This document shows, in pieces, positions 24,401 through 39,400 of a stretch of DNA of 64,000 nucleotides. Origin of the DNA: Mytilus californianus (Eukaryota > Mollusca > Bivalvia > Mytilida > Mytilidae); contig NW_026262581.1 in assembly GCF_021869535.1 (NCBI RefSeq), positions 121,176,771 through 121,240,770 of the forward strand. Reading direction: 5' to 3'. Positions within the stretch are counted from its first letter, which is position 1. Every line of letters starts with the position of its first letter. The translations under genes were made by a program, and so were the position numbers. The notes beneath the pieces were generated by a model. The model worked only from the letters and a program-made list of their open reading frames with translations, had not been told where the DNA came from and made no database searches.

Positions 24401-27400
24401 TGAGTTTTACTTGAACTTATGGTTACTAAATTAATTCTTGTGTGTTTTAGAATTTGATATTAGAATTTCTCATAATAGTCTTCATGCTAAAATGTATGAC
24501 AATTGGAACAACTTTTCCTTTGCTATTGTTGGTTGATTATTTACTTGATAATAATTTTGCTAGCTTTTTGTGGATTGGTAAGATTGCAGCTGCTTGCAGG
24601 GAAGTTAAAAATGCATTAAAGAAATCAAAAGATTTATCTTTAAACTGTTTCAAAAATTGCAACTTTTTACTTGAGGCAAGTCCATCCGTATCTGTGCACC
24701 AGTGTATATTTTAAAATGTTTTCGTCATAAAATTGCCCTAAGGCTTTTACAAGTATCAAATGAGCAAAACTGATAATTTGAACATACACAATTACATATT
24801 TATTTTTTTTCTTCCAAGTAAGATATTATATTCATTTGCTCTGTCAAATTGACATTTTTATCTACTGTAACAGCAAAAATTTAAATCATTAACATAAATT
24901 ATAAATAATAAAGGGTCCAGAATAAATCGTTGGGAACACCAATCTAAACTGTGTGTGGTCTCTCCGATGAATTACATATGCTCTTTCGCTTAATGATTGT
25001 TGTTATATATTTCCAGGAGTAGCAAATATGTATGTATCTTGTTCAAGTATTTGAACGTTGGTCTATTGCAGCCTACCTGTTTTGTCTCCTACATAGTTAG
25101 TCGTCGGTTCTGTTATTCATGTCGTTTGTGCTGATGTCAGTTGTATTTGTTGCAATCCGATCTGGGTAGAATTCCTGATAAAGTGATTCTATAACGGCTA
25201 TCATGAATATAATTGATTTTCTCTTCATAGAATTGAACATTTGTATTATTTCCTTCACATGTATAATTGTTGTGTTGAAATTAGGTAATTTCATGTTCTC
25301 GGGTCATTATTTAGATCAACTACATCGACAACTAGATGTATATATATACATCCGCAAGTTTATTGTTTTCTGTTTGGTATTAAATTAATAATTAAGATCC
25401 ATTTTGTTACATCTGGTGATCCGTTTATTTGGCAATCGCCAATGGCAGTCGACAGTGTTTAAGAACATCCGTTGTTCGACCTGCTAGTAAAAATATACTT
25501 TTTCACTTTTTTGGTCTTTTGGAAAATGTTGTTTGTGTTGTATTTAGACCCCTCTACCAAGAAATTTGTTTTGCATGCACACGTATAAAAAATGCGGTTT
25601 TTATCCAACGCAATCATAGGTTTGAACGTTGTTTTCAATTTAGACTTGTTTATATTTTTTCGTTTGGGCTTGTATTATATTTGCCCTCGGGTTTATTTAA
25701 TCCGTTCATCCTATTTCTATTCTTCAAAATTCAAGAGTCTATCCTAAATTGAGGTAAATTATATGGCCTTCCAAATACCGTTTCGATTCCTAACATCACT
25801 GAAGAGACAATAATTGTCGAAATCCGGTTACGGTGTACCAATTTTTGCACCCCATGTTTGCGGTATACAATCTTTTCCGCAAGTTTATTGTTTTTTTGTT
25901 TGGTATTAAATTAATAATTAAGATCCATTTTGTTACATCTGGTGATCCGTTTATTTGGCAATCGCCATGGCAGTCAGCAGTGTTTAAGAACATCCGATTT
26001 TCGACCTGCTCGTCAAATGCGTTTTGTTAAAATATACTTTTTCACTTTTTTGGTCTTTTTGGAAAATGTTGTTTGTGCTGTATTTAGACCCCTCTACCAA
26101 GAAATTTGTTTTGCATGCACACGTATAAAAATTGCGGTTTTTATCCAAAGGAATCATAGGTTTGAACGTTGTTATCAATTTAGACTTGTATATATATATA
26201 TCCTTATAATTCGGTAGTTTTGACGAATCAATCCCTTTCTAAACGTATCTTCCATCAATCAGTACTCGACTGTCTGAAATGGGATGATCGTTTTGCATGT
26301 TTAGGCTTGAAATATTTCGATTGTTGGGTTGTCTGCTATACGATTTCGATATTTGAGTGCCCAGTGTCTTATATTTTCGGAATTGTTCGATCTTCGTCTT
26401 CTGGTGTTGTCATTGAAAAATACTAAGTATGTTCGTTATTTTGAATTATGTTTTCTGATTGTAGTAAACTCAATTTTAAGATTGATATGTTTTTACAGAT
26501 CTTGACTTCATTTGCATATTTTGGGTTCTTTTCTGTAGCACATTAAGTCTTATTCTGGATTATTGTTTACATTTACAATTTCGTGTTCAATGTTTTTCGG
26601 TTTGTTCGTCTCCTGTTGGTCATGTTGAATATTTTTTCCATGTCCATGTCCAGTTGTTTTTCAAGCTAGAGCAAAACTCCAGCTCCATAAAGATATATTT
26701 TGATCTATCTGTTTCCAAATTTGACCACAACAGCACTTTATAGTACAGGAAATGGATGTTGGAAAAGCATAACAGGATTATCTAAAAAAAAAAAACGCAA
26801 ACGATTTACTCCTTTTGTTTGATTTATTTACCTGTATATACGTTTAAATTTTTTTTTATTGATTTATTCAGTTGTTAATTCGATATTTTATTTGAAATTA
26901 TAGTAATGAAGTAAGTAAAATCTCTCATTAATCGGCGAGTTTTGAAATTTTGATTTCGAAAGTATATGCTCTGTATTTTTACAATTTTTATTCTTTCACA
27001 TTTTTTAGCCAGATAAAACTGAGTATACTGTTATCGAAGGTGAAAACATCACCATACCGATGACATCAACAGTGCCAGTATCGTGTATTGCCTCACATCC
27101 AGACATCCGCACAAAGTGTGCTCAGAACTTCTTTATATTTCAACCTAAGTACGGCAAAAATAAAGCATCATGCTTAAACAATATCGCTAAAAGAGATATT
27201 GTTTTTGAAGCAGAATTTTGTGGAATAAAACTAGGAAATCTAGATTGGAATGAAACGAAATATCTACAGGTTTATGGATCTAGTGATGGTCTATACAACC
27301 ATCAGGGCAGGTCGACATTTATTCGGATATCTACGAAATCTATTTCAGCTTTCAACGAAATCTGGAAAGACGTCAAGATACCAGAGATTAAGGTTGATAT

Positions 27401-30400
27401 ATTAATTAGCGTGATTCTTTTTGAAATGCTGTTTTTTTCCAATTATATTTAAGTATATTTGATTGAAACAAACGAGAAAAGCATGCAATAATCTAAATAT
27501 ATGTTCATATCTTTGTTAGGTAAATATCACTGAATATGAACAATGCAACAAATGTACTATACTTAATTAGCAAAGACCACTCGAAACAACATCTGACACA
27601 AAGATTTAATAACACTTTTAGATATTTGGATGATATATTGCCTCTCAATAATGACGACTTCAGTATGTACACTAAAGAGATATATCCTGCTGAACTTACT
27701 TTAAATAAAGCTAATACTAACAATGAACACTGCCCTTTCCTGGTTCTTGATATCTATATCTTTAACGGGAAGCTTAATACCAAAATTTATGATAAAAGAG
27801 ATGATTTTTCATTTCCTATTGTTAATTATCCATCTCTAGATGGTGATGTGCCCTTGTCACCATCTTTTGGCGTTTATATATCCCAACTTGTTCGATTCGC
27901 TCGTGTATGTAATAACGTATTTCATTTTAACGAAAGAAATCTCTGTATTACTGAAAAATTATTACACCAGGGTTTTCGATATCACAAACTAGTCAAAACA
28001 TTTACCAAATTTTATCATCGGTACAAGGACATCATTCGTAAATATGAATCAACATGCAGACACCTTATACGTTCAAGTATTTCACATCCCATTTTTTATG
28101 GTAATATTCTATACAAAGCACAAAAATGTCAACATTCACCTCAAAGCTAACCAAACCTTTAAACAGACTTATTCAGAAGGGATATTGCATCGGAAATAAA
28201 CACATTTATTCTAAAACCAGTTGTTGGCATGATACGGGTTATGTTCTCATATATTTTATGATGGTATGATTCTAAACCCCTAACGGAAGGGATTGTGCTT
28301 GATTTTCATATGATGAAGACATAATCTTTCAATCAGTTTAATTGAAGTCTGGAGATGGCATGCCAGTAACTGCTAGTAGTCCTTTGTTAATTTATGTATC
28401 ATTGTCATTTTGCTTAGTTTCTTTTGTTACCTATTCTGACATCGGACTCGGACTTCTTCTAAACTGGGTTTTACTGTGCGTATAACTGTGTGTTTGTTTA
28501 TTCTACACTGGCTAGAGGTATAGGAGGAGGGTTGAGATCTCACAAAACATGTTTAACCCCGCAACATTTTTGCGCCTGTCCCAAGTCAGGAGCCGCTGGC
28601 CTTTATTTGTCTTGTATGATTTTTTTAATTTTAGTTCATTTATATGTTTTGGAGTTTAGTGTGACGTCCATTTTCATTGAACTAGTACACATTTTGTTTA
28701 GGGACCAGCTGAAGCCCGCCTCCGGGTGCGGGATTTTCTCGCTGTGTTGAAGACCCATTGGTGACCGTCGGCTGTTTTCTGCTGTTTGGTCGGGTTGTTG
28801 TCTCTTCGACACATTCCCCATTTCCATTCTCAATTTTATTATAAATAAATATAAGTAGATATACTAAAATGATCCAATAGTTCAAAATCTAAATTAACAG
28901 AAACAGACATAAACGGGAAACGTTTGAACATTTCAGTTGAAGAAAAAAAAAAAAAAAAACACTTTTACTTATCTATAATTTTTGTCGAGACAGCGATCCC
29001 ACATTCCGTCGTCGGCGTCAACATTTAGGTTCAGCAAGTGGTTAAAGTTTTTTCTTGCATCAACACCTTTCATGGAATTTAACGATAAATTGGACTGAAA
29101 TAAAGGCAACAGTTGTATACCGCTGTTCAATAGTGAATAGTTCAGAAACTTATTAAAATTCAAAACACGGTATCCAGAACTAAATTTTAAAAATATTTTT
29201 TTCTTTTTCTTTTCATTTTCCTTATTTTACTGGAAAATAGCATAGTTTTTTTTATTCAGTTTACATTAAGAAACAGTGTAAGCTTAAAGTTATCAGACAG
29301 CAAATCATAATGGAATATTACGAAAATTAGACAAAAGCTTTTCATGATCAAAAGACAGTATCCAGAGCAAAATTTTGAAAATATTTGTTTTCCCTTTTCC
29401 GTATTTTTACTGGTAAAGGGAATTAATTTTTTAGCAAACATTCACAAATGTAGTCTGGAGTTAAAGAAGCTATTGTTTAATAATTAAGAGATATTGTCTG
29501 CAGTGGAATTTCGAAATATGATTCGTTTTTCATTTTTCAGTATTTTAATGATAGATGGATAAACTTTGTTCTGAAACTTGAACTGAAAGATTTTTTCAAG
29601 ACCCAGTAATAGTAATTGAAATAAATCGATATTTATGGCAAAAAGTCTTCATTTTGCATAACTATAATTCACGATTCCACTAATACTCTAAACTACAGTT
29701 CGAAAACAGAAAACACAAACACACTAAAAAGGTAGTTAGCTTCCACCCCAAAAAAAAACAACAAAAAAAAAAACCCACTGTACATCTAGTGTCTGTAAAA
29801 AAAAAGGGACAGTCAAAATGAAAAATTACAATCACCTTCAATTCCGTCAGGCTCATTGTATAAAAGATTTTGTAGGTTTTCAAGCATATATAAAACAACG
29901 TCATCTTCAACACCCAATTTCTACCATAGGAGGCTGTTTTAAAAATACCTGTAATTTGTTAGTGCCAACTGTCTGCTTAAAAGTTTGTAGAAAGCAGTTT
30001 CAGATAGGTAAATGAGAAAGTTTTGATATTTATTATCTAATGAATTGTTGTTGAAGGTCACAGTTTTAGACAAAGATTCAGTGTTAACAGCAAGACTTTG
30101 CCAGTCATATAACGATCCACATATTACAACGTTTGATGGAAGGTTGTATCATTATATGGAAGTTGGGGAATTCGTTCTTTACAGAAATGACAGAGGTCCA
30201 TATTGGGTAACACATTTCAATCTCATCTATTTTAGTTAAGCGATGTAATAACTTTGTAAAAGAAATATTTTAGTTGGTGTTTTTGGTAGGTTGATGTTTC
30301 ATTAATAATATCTTACTTTTATCTTTTTTTATGGACAAATATGACAAGTATTATATTTTTAAATTTCAAAGACCTATTTGAAGAAAAGCAAGAATCCAGA

Positions 30401-33400
30401 ATTGAATACTAACTACAAATGTATTTTTAAATTACTATCAACTAACAGTTTTACGAAGCTACAGTTTGTGTCATCCAAACAACCTGTTTACTTTGCAAAA
30501 TATTTTATCAATTTTATCAAGGGGAAGTTGTCAAAATTCTAAGTAAAAAAAAATAGGAATGAGATAAGGGTATATGTCAAGAACATTAAGACCAAAAATA
30601 TGTGTTCATAGATAATTTCAAAATATAATTCAGTTTGTATTTGAAGAATATTCACAATAAGCTATTATTTTAAATTACTACCTAGGATATATTTAGACTG
30701 TTTTTATTCAGAACGATAGTATATTAAACAATATAGCTCAAATAAATTAGTAAATGTCTATACTTAAAATCAAGCTCTAAATTGACCAGGGCAGACAGAA
30801 ATTTCTAAAAAATAAATTAAGATAGACCACCAAAGATATGCCATCAACACCTAAGAGGATCCTGAAATGAGTAGGAACATTAAACTGAAATGAGTAAGAA
30901 CATTAACCTGAAATGAGTAGGAACATTAACCTGAAATGAGTAGGAACATTAACCTGAAATGAGTAGGAACATTAACCTGAAATGAGTAGGAACATTAACC
31001 TGAAATGAATAGGAACATTAACCTGAAATGAATAAGAACATTAACCTGAAATGAGTAGGAACATTAACCTGAAATGAGTAGGAACATTAACCTGAAATGA
31101 ATAGGAACATTAACCTGAAATGAGTAGGAACATTAACCTGAAATGAATAGGAACATTAACATATGTCATGGTTAAACTACCATTTTAACAGTTCAACCCA
31201 GAGGAATGACAAAAGATACATAAAAAGGGCAAAATAAAATCTTCACAGTAAAAAAACCTTAATTCTCTATCATCAGTATTACCCACGACAAAAACAAAAG
31301 TTAATGGAATCAATACTACATAATACCCTATGGAAGAATGCTCACAGTAACTGAAAGAAGACTTGAACATTTTTTTAAGTTTGTTCTTATGTTGTGCTGT
31401 TTCACCACTGTCCCAGGTTAGAGAAGAGTTTAGCGCTTACTAACATATTTAACTCCGCCACATTATGTACCTATCCCAAGTCAGGAGCTATTTATTCAGT
31501 GCTTGTCGTTGGTTACTATCTGCAATTGTTTTCGTTCATTTTTTTAAAATCTGGCCGCTGGTTTTCCGTTTGAATTGATTCACATGTTGTCATGCCGAAG
31601 CCTTTGGTAGCTTATTTTACGGTATGGGTTATTTCCTCATTGTTGAAGGCCGTACGGAGAACTATAAGCTTTACAACATCGTCCTTTTGGTCTCTGGTGG
31701 ATATATGTGTCATTTTCAATCAAACCACATCTCTTTATTTTCATATTGACGTACTTAATCTGCAAAATTCTTGCATTCTTAAACTCCTTATATTAACAGT
31801 TTTACATCTCGCTAATTTAATATCGCAATATCTGAAAATTTTCACAAATTTCAAAAACACAATCATGTGCAGTGTCCAAAGTAAAAGTACACAAAAGTTC
31901 AATCAGGAAATAAAACATTTAAAATTGTAAGTAAGCAAACCGATATTAATCTTCCAAATTGTAATTATAACAAATATGAACTAGTTTATAAAATTCGAAA
32001 GGAAGATTTAAAGGACAATTATTGTACTTGTTTTCTGTAGGAATATAAATTACAACTAACCAATAAAGTATACAATGTGAGATTTTCTCATAACTTAGTT
32101 TTCATTATGTGGCGTCCGTGGTGTGTCGAAAACTAAAAACGTCATTGCAAAGACTTCTGATACAATAAGTATTTGCAAAATGACGTTTTTCTCGTAAATA
32201 AAAAGTAAAATCACATAAATACTGAACTCCGAGGAAAATTCAAAAAGGAAAGTCCCCAATCAAATGGCAAAATCAAAAGTTCAAACACATCAAACGAATG
32301 GATAACAACTGTCATATTCCTGACTTGGTACAGGCATTTTTCTTATGCAGAAAATGGTGGATTGAACCTGGTTTTATAGCTAGCTAAACCTCTCACTTGT
32401 ATGACAGTCGCATCAAATTCCATTATATTGACAACGATGCGTGAACAAAACAAACAGACAATAGGTAAAAATGTCAAAAATAGGGGTACAGCAGTCAATA
32501 TTGTGTCATCATCTTAATCACTATAAAAACAAACAAATGTAACGAAAAAGCACAAAAAGGCATACATCAAATTTAACATCCTCATTTTGCTTATATTATA
32601 CGATTTTATTTATCTATGTAAAATCCACCCATAAAGGATGGAAGGTTTTAAGTACTGGCGTAAAATCGCGCGTTTGAAATTCGCACAGGTAGACATAAAA
32701 TAATTTTGTCGTTCAAAGTATGACGGGATACATAAATAAAAGGCACTAAATGTTGCATAAAAGTACAACCTTCCTTGTTGGTAAAAAATACGGAAAATAC
32801 CAAGGGAACATTTGAAACTCATATGTTAAAGAAACACTGACGACGCCATGGTAATAAAAAAAAGTCTACAAAACACTACATAAAAAACTTAAAAAAACAA
32901 AAGCAACACTTTCCCAACCAAAAAAACAAAAGTGAACTTGTGTGATCTGGAAGGTTAATCTGTTCCAGCTACACATGTGGCATCCGTCGTGTTGCTCGTG
33001 CAAGTAAAAAAACGTTGATAAGTTTCATTCGATGATGTCGCAATCGAGGAAATGAAGACGGAATTGTGGTTACGTCAATTGGAACATATTCAATAAATTT
33101 ACTTTAAAATTGTTGTGTTTGAGCGTTCCTGGTGAAGGTAAATCCAGAAAAGTGATTCGACCGCACCAAATTTATAACATGCTATATTCTTTTATAAATT
33201 TGATGCGTGAAATGCATTCAAATAATCATAAATTTATATAGAAAGAATTTGGAAACAAACTATGACAAGCTATCCTTTGAGATGATTTGGACAACCATCT
33301 ATAATATTACTGTGCGTAAAAGATTTTTTAAAATTACGATATGAAAATATAAGATTAAATGTGAAATGTATATATTTGGTGATGGTGAAATGCAAATATG

Positions 33401-36400
33401 TTTCTTTTCTTATTCAAGGTTCATGCTTTGTTAACAAATTGTGGATTTGGGTGGAGTGGTTCTTCTTGTCATTGTGGTATAGCTATTAGAAGCAGAGGTT
33501 CGTTGTTTGTTCTGCGAACATGTGCAAAAATCTCTCGGAACAACAAATATCTTCTTCAGCAACCTTATACTGAACTTTTAACTTGTGATGACAATGATAT
33601 GTCAATAGAACACATTGGAAATACATACAAGGCTAGTATTTGAATATTGCTTATCGTGTTGTATAATGAAAAAGCAAAACGACAAAACATAACTGGACCT
33701 AGCTCATTCTGATAAAATATAGAATAATTATCTAAGATGAAGAGAAGTTTGCCTCATAATTCTATCCATTGTCCAACAATAGACTATTGTGAAGAGTTGT
33801 CTCATTGGCAATCATACCACATCTTCTTTTTATATTAATTGCAATGTAAATATATATCCAAATTGTTTAACGGACTCCAAATCGATTTCAGATATGAAAT
33901 ATTACCAACGTCTTTTTTGCCTTGATGGTTTCTTAAAATGTTATTATCCTACATATTAAGATGTCCAAGACATGAACATTAATCAATAGTTGAACTTATA
34001 TCAACCAAACATAATAAGTAAACCATAGGTTTCATTGGTTTCTTTCTCCAAAACTTTACCTTTGAACTGTGATAGGTCAACAACAAATATTAGCTACCCT
34101 TTAAAAAATTGCATGATAAAAAAATACTGTACTATACTTTGTGAGAAAACTTAAGAATACAGAAAATTATGGTGCTTGGCAACTCTGTCATTTTAACCCG
34201 TTTGTAAAGCTCGCTAAGCAATTTTTTTTTTGACAAATACATATGTGATATACTCTGTTAGACTTTTATTCGTGGTTTACAGAAAAATCCTTTCGTTTTG
34301 AGGTTCATAGTTTGCCACTTAAGGGATCTTTGATGGTAATGTGTTTCGTGTGGTATTTAATTTCATGAATTCAATTCACCACGTTAACCAAAGAAATTAG
34401 ATACACCACTAATTATAACAAAGTATTGACGATGCAAATAGTAATATAATGATTTACGTTTAAATCTATTTTGCAGATAACTTTGCAAACGGGAACAGAA
34501 ATAAAGTTTACTGTATCACAATATAGTAAATTTATATCAGGAATTTCGATTAAGCCCTCTATCTATGACATCGATGAAGCAAGAGGACTTTGTGGAGTTC
34601 CAAGTTTAACAAAAGATACTTCTGATGATTTTACACATCGTGATCTGGGTCCTATAAATAATGAGAAGAGTTTTGCAGATTCGTGGCGGTATATTGAGTT
34701 CTTTCACCAATTTTAGTCTCATTTTTAGGCTTTTTTGTCCCCTTTGTAACAAGTTTACTTGTGTTTATTCATTTCTTCAGTATGGTACAACATGTACGTT
34801 AAATATTCATATATTTTAACAATAACCTTGTTCTCGAATACAGGTATATAAGATTATAATTGTTGACATTTTACCTTTATAATCTGTGTTCGTCTGATAC
34901 AACAGAAAACAAACAATTGTAATAAAATTCTTGTCATGTTGTTTCAACTGTCCCGTTACAGCCGTGTTCTGCTTCATACAACTTATAACTAGAAATCAAC
35001 ATTCAATTTGTATAAACGGTTAAGAGCTATTTTTTGCAAAATAGATATGAATTTAATTTTCTCATTGTATACTTTCTTTTTTATTTAGCAGCATAATAAA
35101 AAAAACTTAATGGATTATATATTTCCGAGTTGATACGATATTCCAAAGCGTGTCTTTTTTTTTATCAAAATTATCAAAAATAAAAAGAGGAGTTTTCCGA
35201 ATTATATTTAAGTATTCGAAATAATTCTGTTCGAATGGTCGACATATGTCATCATGACCATTGCTAAATATTTTTCAAACAAATGACTAATTGATTCATT
35301 TCTAGTAAGCCCCTTTCATCTTTCGTGACTTATCACCGCTATTGGAATTAAAAATGAAAAACAACGCGTTTACCTTTTATTAGTGGAATATATTTTATTT
35401 TTGTTTAAATTTTTGTTTGAGTCTATAATATCTAAGGTGTAAGAAAAGTCTTCCAAAACTTGTTTCATTTCCCATTTACTACTCCTTGACTTTCCTTTAA
35501 CTAGTTTCAGATTGTCAACGCGATGTTTGTTAATTGTCAGTGTAATTACAGGATTGATTCTTTGTCTACGCCAAATGAACAGCTTTTTATCAAAGAGCCT
35601 GCTTTTTTGTACGATGATGCTGTAATTTATATGGAAGAAAGTACTAAAGTAAATATAACAGTTTCCCAATACTGTGTCTGTGACAAAGAGGCGGGACCGA
35701 CCGACAATTTGGAACAATTCTATACAGTCCGATGCAACTTGACAGAGAGTACACAACATTGTTCATCTGAAACCAAGGAAAATGACAACTCTGTTCAACC
35801 CTTTGTTACCTCGTGCTATTATAATACAAGAAAGAAAAGGTCTTTGTCTCACCGGATAAATCGACGTAGCGCCACTTACAATGATGACATTATAGATGAT
35901 TCTCCCCTTGAATACGACGATGATATTCAGAATACTTCTTTTGCGGTATATATTACATGCTAAAATTATTTATTTACATATTTTAACACAATTTTTTCAC
36001 AAAATTGTCCAAAAAAAGGAGAGAAAACCATATTGCTGTTGTAGAAATGTGTCTTGAAGGAGATTTATTTCTTTTGCTGTAAATAAAAAAAGATGTTATC
36101 AATTCCCGCCTTCTAAAAAATGAATGTTTATATCGATAAGTGTTTGCCATTACTAAACTGATTGGTTTCTTAACATTATTTTTTTCCTTAAAAAAAAGGT
36201 AAAAACTCTTTATTGTCTTCAAACCTTTTTCCTGGATAAACCATCATCAGAGACGCTCTTGGCCAAATTGGTCAGATAACAAAAATAAATGCAAGAACAT
36301 TTTGACAGAAAATAGAAAGACTGCAAATATCTTATAATAAAACAGCACAGTTATTATTTTATTGGATCTATTTCTTTGAAACCTTACATTTTGTGAAATA

Positions 36401-39400
36401 ACAAAATGTATAAACTGGAAAATCTTTTTAATCAGGAAATAGACTATCGTTTGCTTTTCACTTTATTAACTTTATTAGACAGGGCATCATACTAAAATTA
36501 GGCCAGAACTTCACTATGGACGTCAATTTTCAAAATATCATATAGTTTTGTGGTTAAGATAATTTTCAAAATATTTATCAATTATTCATTTTTTTTTAAA
36601 TTTTACAATTCGTTCGACAGTTTCTGATATTTGGCTTATCTGTAGATCTTGGGTTGTTGATCAATTTTGCTGTTTAAAGTTTCGTTCTATGTATATTATA
36701 ATTTTCAAAATAATTGCAAAAAACGATAAAATTGGTCAAAACTCGCCGTTAAGGGGGCAATAACTCCGATAAGTAGTCATCATTCTGATCATTTTAGTAG
36801 AAATGATGAAAAATTGGAATATTTTGACAATCTGTGCATATTTGTTATATTATTATAATATTCAAGATAACGGACATTGCATTTCAATTTTCATTAGCCA
36901 TGGCGGGTATGTTGGTTGGTCGACTGCAATGAAAATCACAAACTTTAAAGCAGACGCCGCAAGGAAGATCCAGTCAATCTTCTCAATTTGGCCTGGTGTT
37001 TTAAAACTGACTTTTTAAAATATTCTATAAGACAACGACAGACACCAATACTAATAGCTCATATTGCCCCTCTGGTCATCTAAACTAAAAACGACGTGAC
37101 ATACAATTGTGTTATCGTTATTATAATCTATAGCAGCTAATATTCAGTCCGTTGAACTTTAATGTTTAAGTAGATCGGTACTTTGCGTCTTTTGTCTTTT
37201 ATGTTAGTTGTTTCGTATTTTTCGTACCAATCTGTTGAATTAAGCCATTGCCAACTGTTTTTTTTTACTGTTTTTTCTTATGTCGTACTGTCACACCACT
37301 GCCTCAGGTAAGGGGAAGGTTGAGCGCCCACCTACATGTTTAACCCCGCTATATTCTTTATATACTTGTCCTAAACCTGTAATTCAGTGGTTATCATTGG
37401 TTGCTGTCTGTCAAATTTGTTTTTCATTTAATATTCAATCTATTTTTTAAAAATCAGGCCGTTGGTTTTCTCGTTTGAAGTTTTTCACATTGTGTCATGC
37501 GGGACCTTTAATATATAGCTGTCTATACGGTATGGGATTTGCTGATTGTTGATGGCTGTATGGTGTAATTGTTAACGTCATCTGGGGTCTGTTGTTCAAC
37601 TTGTCGTTAGTGCTAACACGTCGTTAAAATTTCTTAATCATTCGATTAAAATTAATCATATGATTAGTGTGTTGTTCAACTTGTCGTTAATTTTAACGCG
37701 GTGTTAAAAATACTAAAACTGTCGTTAAACTTAATCAACCTCTTTGAGGTGTATTAAATTTTAACCATATGATTAAAGCATCCAACATGGCTGCTGTACC
37801 AATGAAAAAATTGGTTTTTGCTCGAAATATGAGAGGTTTAAGAGATATTTATCTTCTGCAAGGGGATTTTTATCTGTGAAAGTACTTTAGATTTGAAAGA
37901 AACACAATATATGTGTTAGGAGTGTTGAAACATAAGTTGGAAAGGCATGAGACCAGATAGGGCGAAGGATCGGACGGATACATATATAGTCATTTCAAAT
38001 GATTTGATAACAGAAAGAAATTGCACATTTCGGCAGTTTTTTCGTTTATATTTTACCTGTTTACCGCTCAGTGACTGTGATGATAATTCAAAGACTAAAT
38101 GTAAAGACGGGCCGCATTATTGTGTGTAATCATTCAACAAATTATGACGAACAGCTTTTATAAATAATGAATGTTACCATAGCATTAATGTACAGGCCAT
38201 ACGTGATTTCCAAAGCAAGTCTTTGCTAATTTTCCCATTTTTCGAAGTTCAAATATTAGCACATTCAGTAGCGCCCTTGACCTAACTGTTTACGCAGGTA
38301 AATTCTAACGGATAAATTCGTCCCACAGATAGCTCGGACCTTACGATTTTTATCTTTACACGGAGTTTTTAAACATCATATATGTTTTCCCATTTAGTAT
38401 GATGAGCTTGACGAAGATCCAAATCATGGCGGATCAAGCCATTATGGGGGGTTCCAACGGTGTCCTGGTGAAAAGGGTTGTTCCAACCATAAGTCGCCTT
38501 TTAAAAGCCGTTTAATTGTCAAATATAAGGGGGTAACAACCCTCGGACCCCCCTCCCCTGATCCGCATCTGCAAATATCTATCATGAAAATGTACTACCG
38601 TAAGTGGTTTATGTTAGTGATTAAAAGTATAAAGAGACTGAGTCAATGAAATGTATCACATTTCTCATCTGACACAATATACCGTGAAAAACAAGCACCT
38701 GTTATTAATTTAAGAGGCTGAGAAATCTTATTTCCGAGTGTCCGAGATATTTCAAGAGACGTATTGCACCCCTGTTGGGAGAGGGGAAGGATTTCTGTTA
38801 TTAGTGCCGGTCTTTCCAATAATTTAGATCATCCGGCACAGAATATATATTTGAATTTTTTAACACTCAACTATGCTTCTCTGGTTAGTCCGAGTAAGAA
38901 ATGATAATGTATAATTTGCATCAATAGTAAAAATAAAGAGCTTGCAAACATCCCACAGAGCAAATAACATGGATAATTTATATTGACCATCTGTTTTATG
39001 GTCGTGTTCTTAGCGACACGTTCATGCAGGTCATAAATCAATTTCATTTTATGGAATCAAATCTTTATCTACTAATGGGTGCAGTAGGAGGTCCACCGGA
39101 GTTTTGAGCGAGGAATTCTTGGCATGTAACAGATAAAAAGCTCAGGGTTATAATTCATAGAACAGACAAGGTGCAGTGGCAAATATTTCATGCATATTTT
39201 GAACACAGAGAGCGGGGTACCCCTGGCACACGGTTTTCCAAAAAAACAAAATCTTATTTCTCTTCAATGTGCCTTCAGACTTTATGTTTTCAATTTTAGT
39301 TTCACTTTCTATATTCGGTATTTATTCTAATGTAAGCCCAACGTGGTAAAAATCACTTGATGCAGGAACATAATATCCTAGAGTTGGGCTATTTCTTTCT

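Larger units (their letters stand above)
24198..27008. other. Intron 7
   Basis: Contains two + strand copies of the family-2 hammerhead repeat (25380-25660, lacking the ribozyme, and 25740-26200). The remainder is AT-rich; an 86-codon frame at 24454-24714 is unrecognised and probably chance. Confidence 0.6.
30207..33418. other. Intron 9
   Basis: Holds the 23-bp minisatellite (30861-31160), a copy of the 'catcttctt'-ended repeat (31389-31750) and the ~460-bp repeat (32215-32669). The 112-codon frame at 31592-31930 overlaps the repeat and is not a gene. Confidence 0.7.

Noticed and set aside
36225-36260. Hammerhead-like CTGATGA with a TGG/CCA hairpin
   Set aside because: The second core strand is GGAAAAA with extra bases and the cleavage base would be G, which is not allowed.
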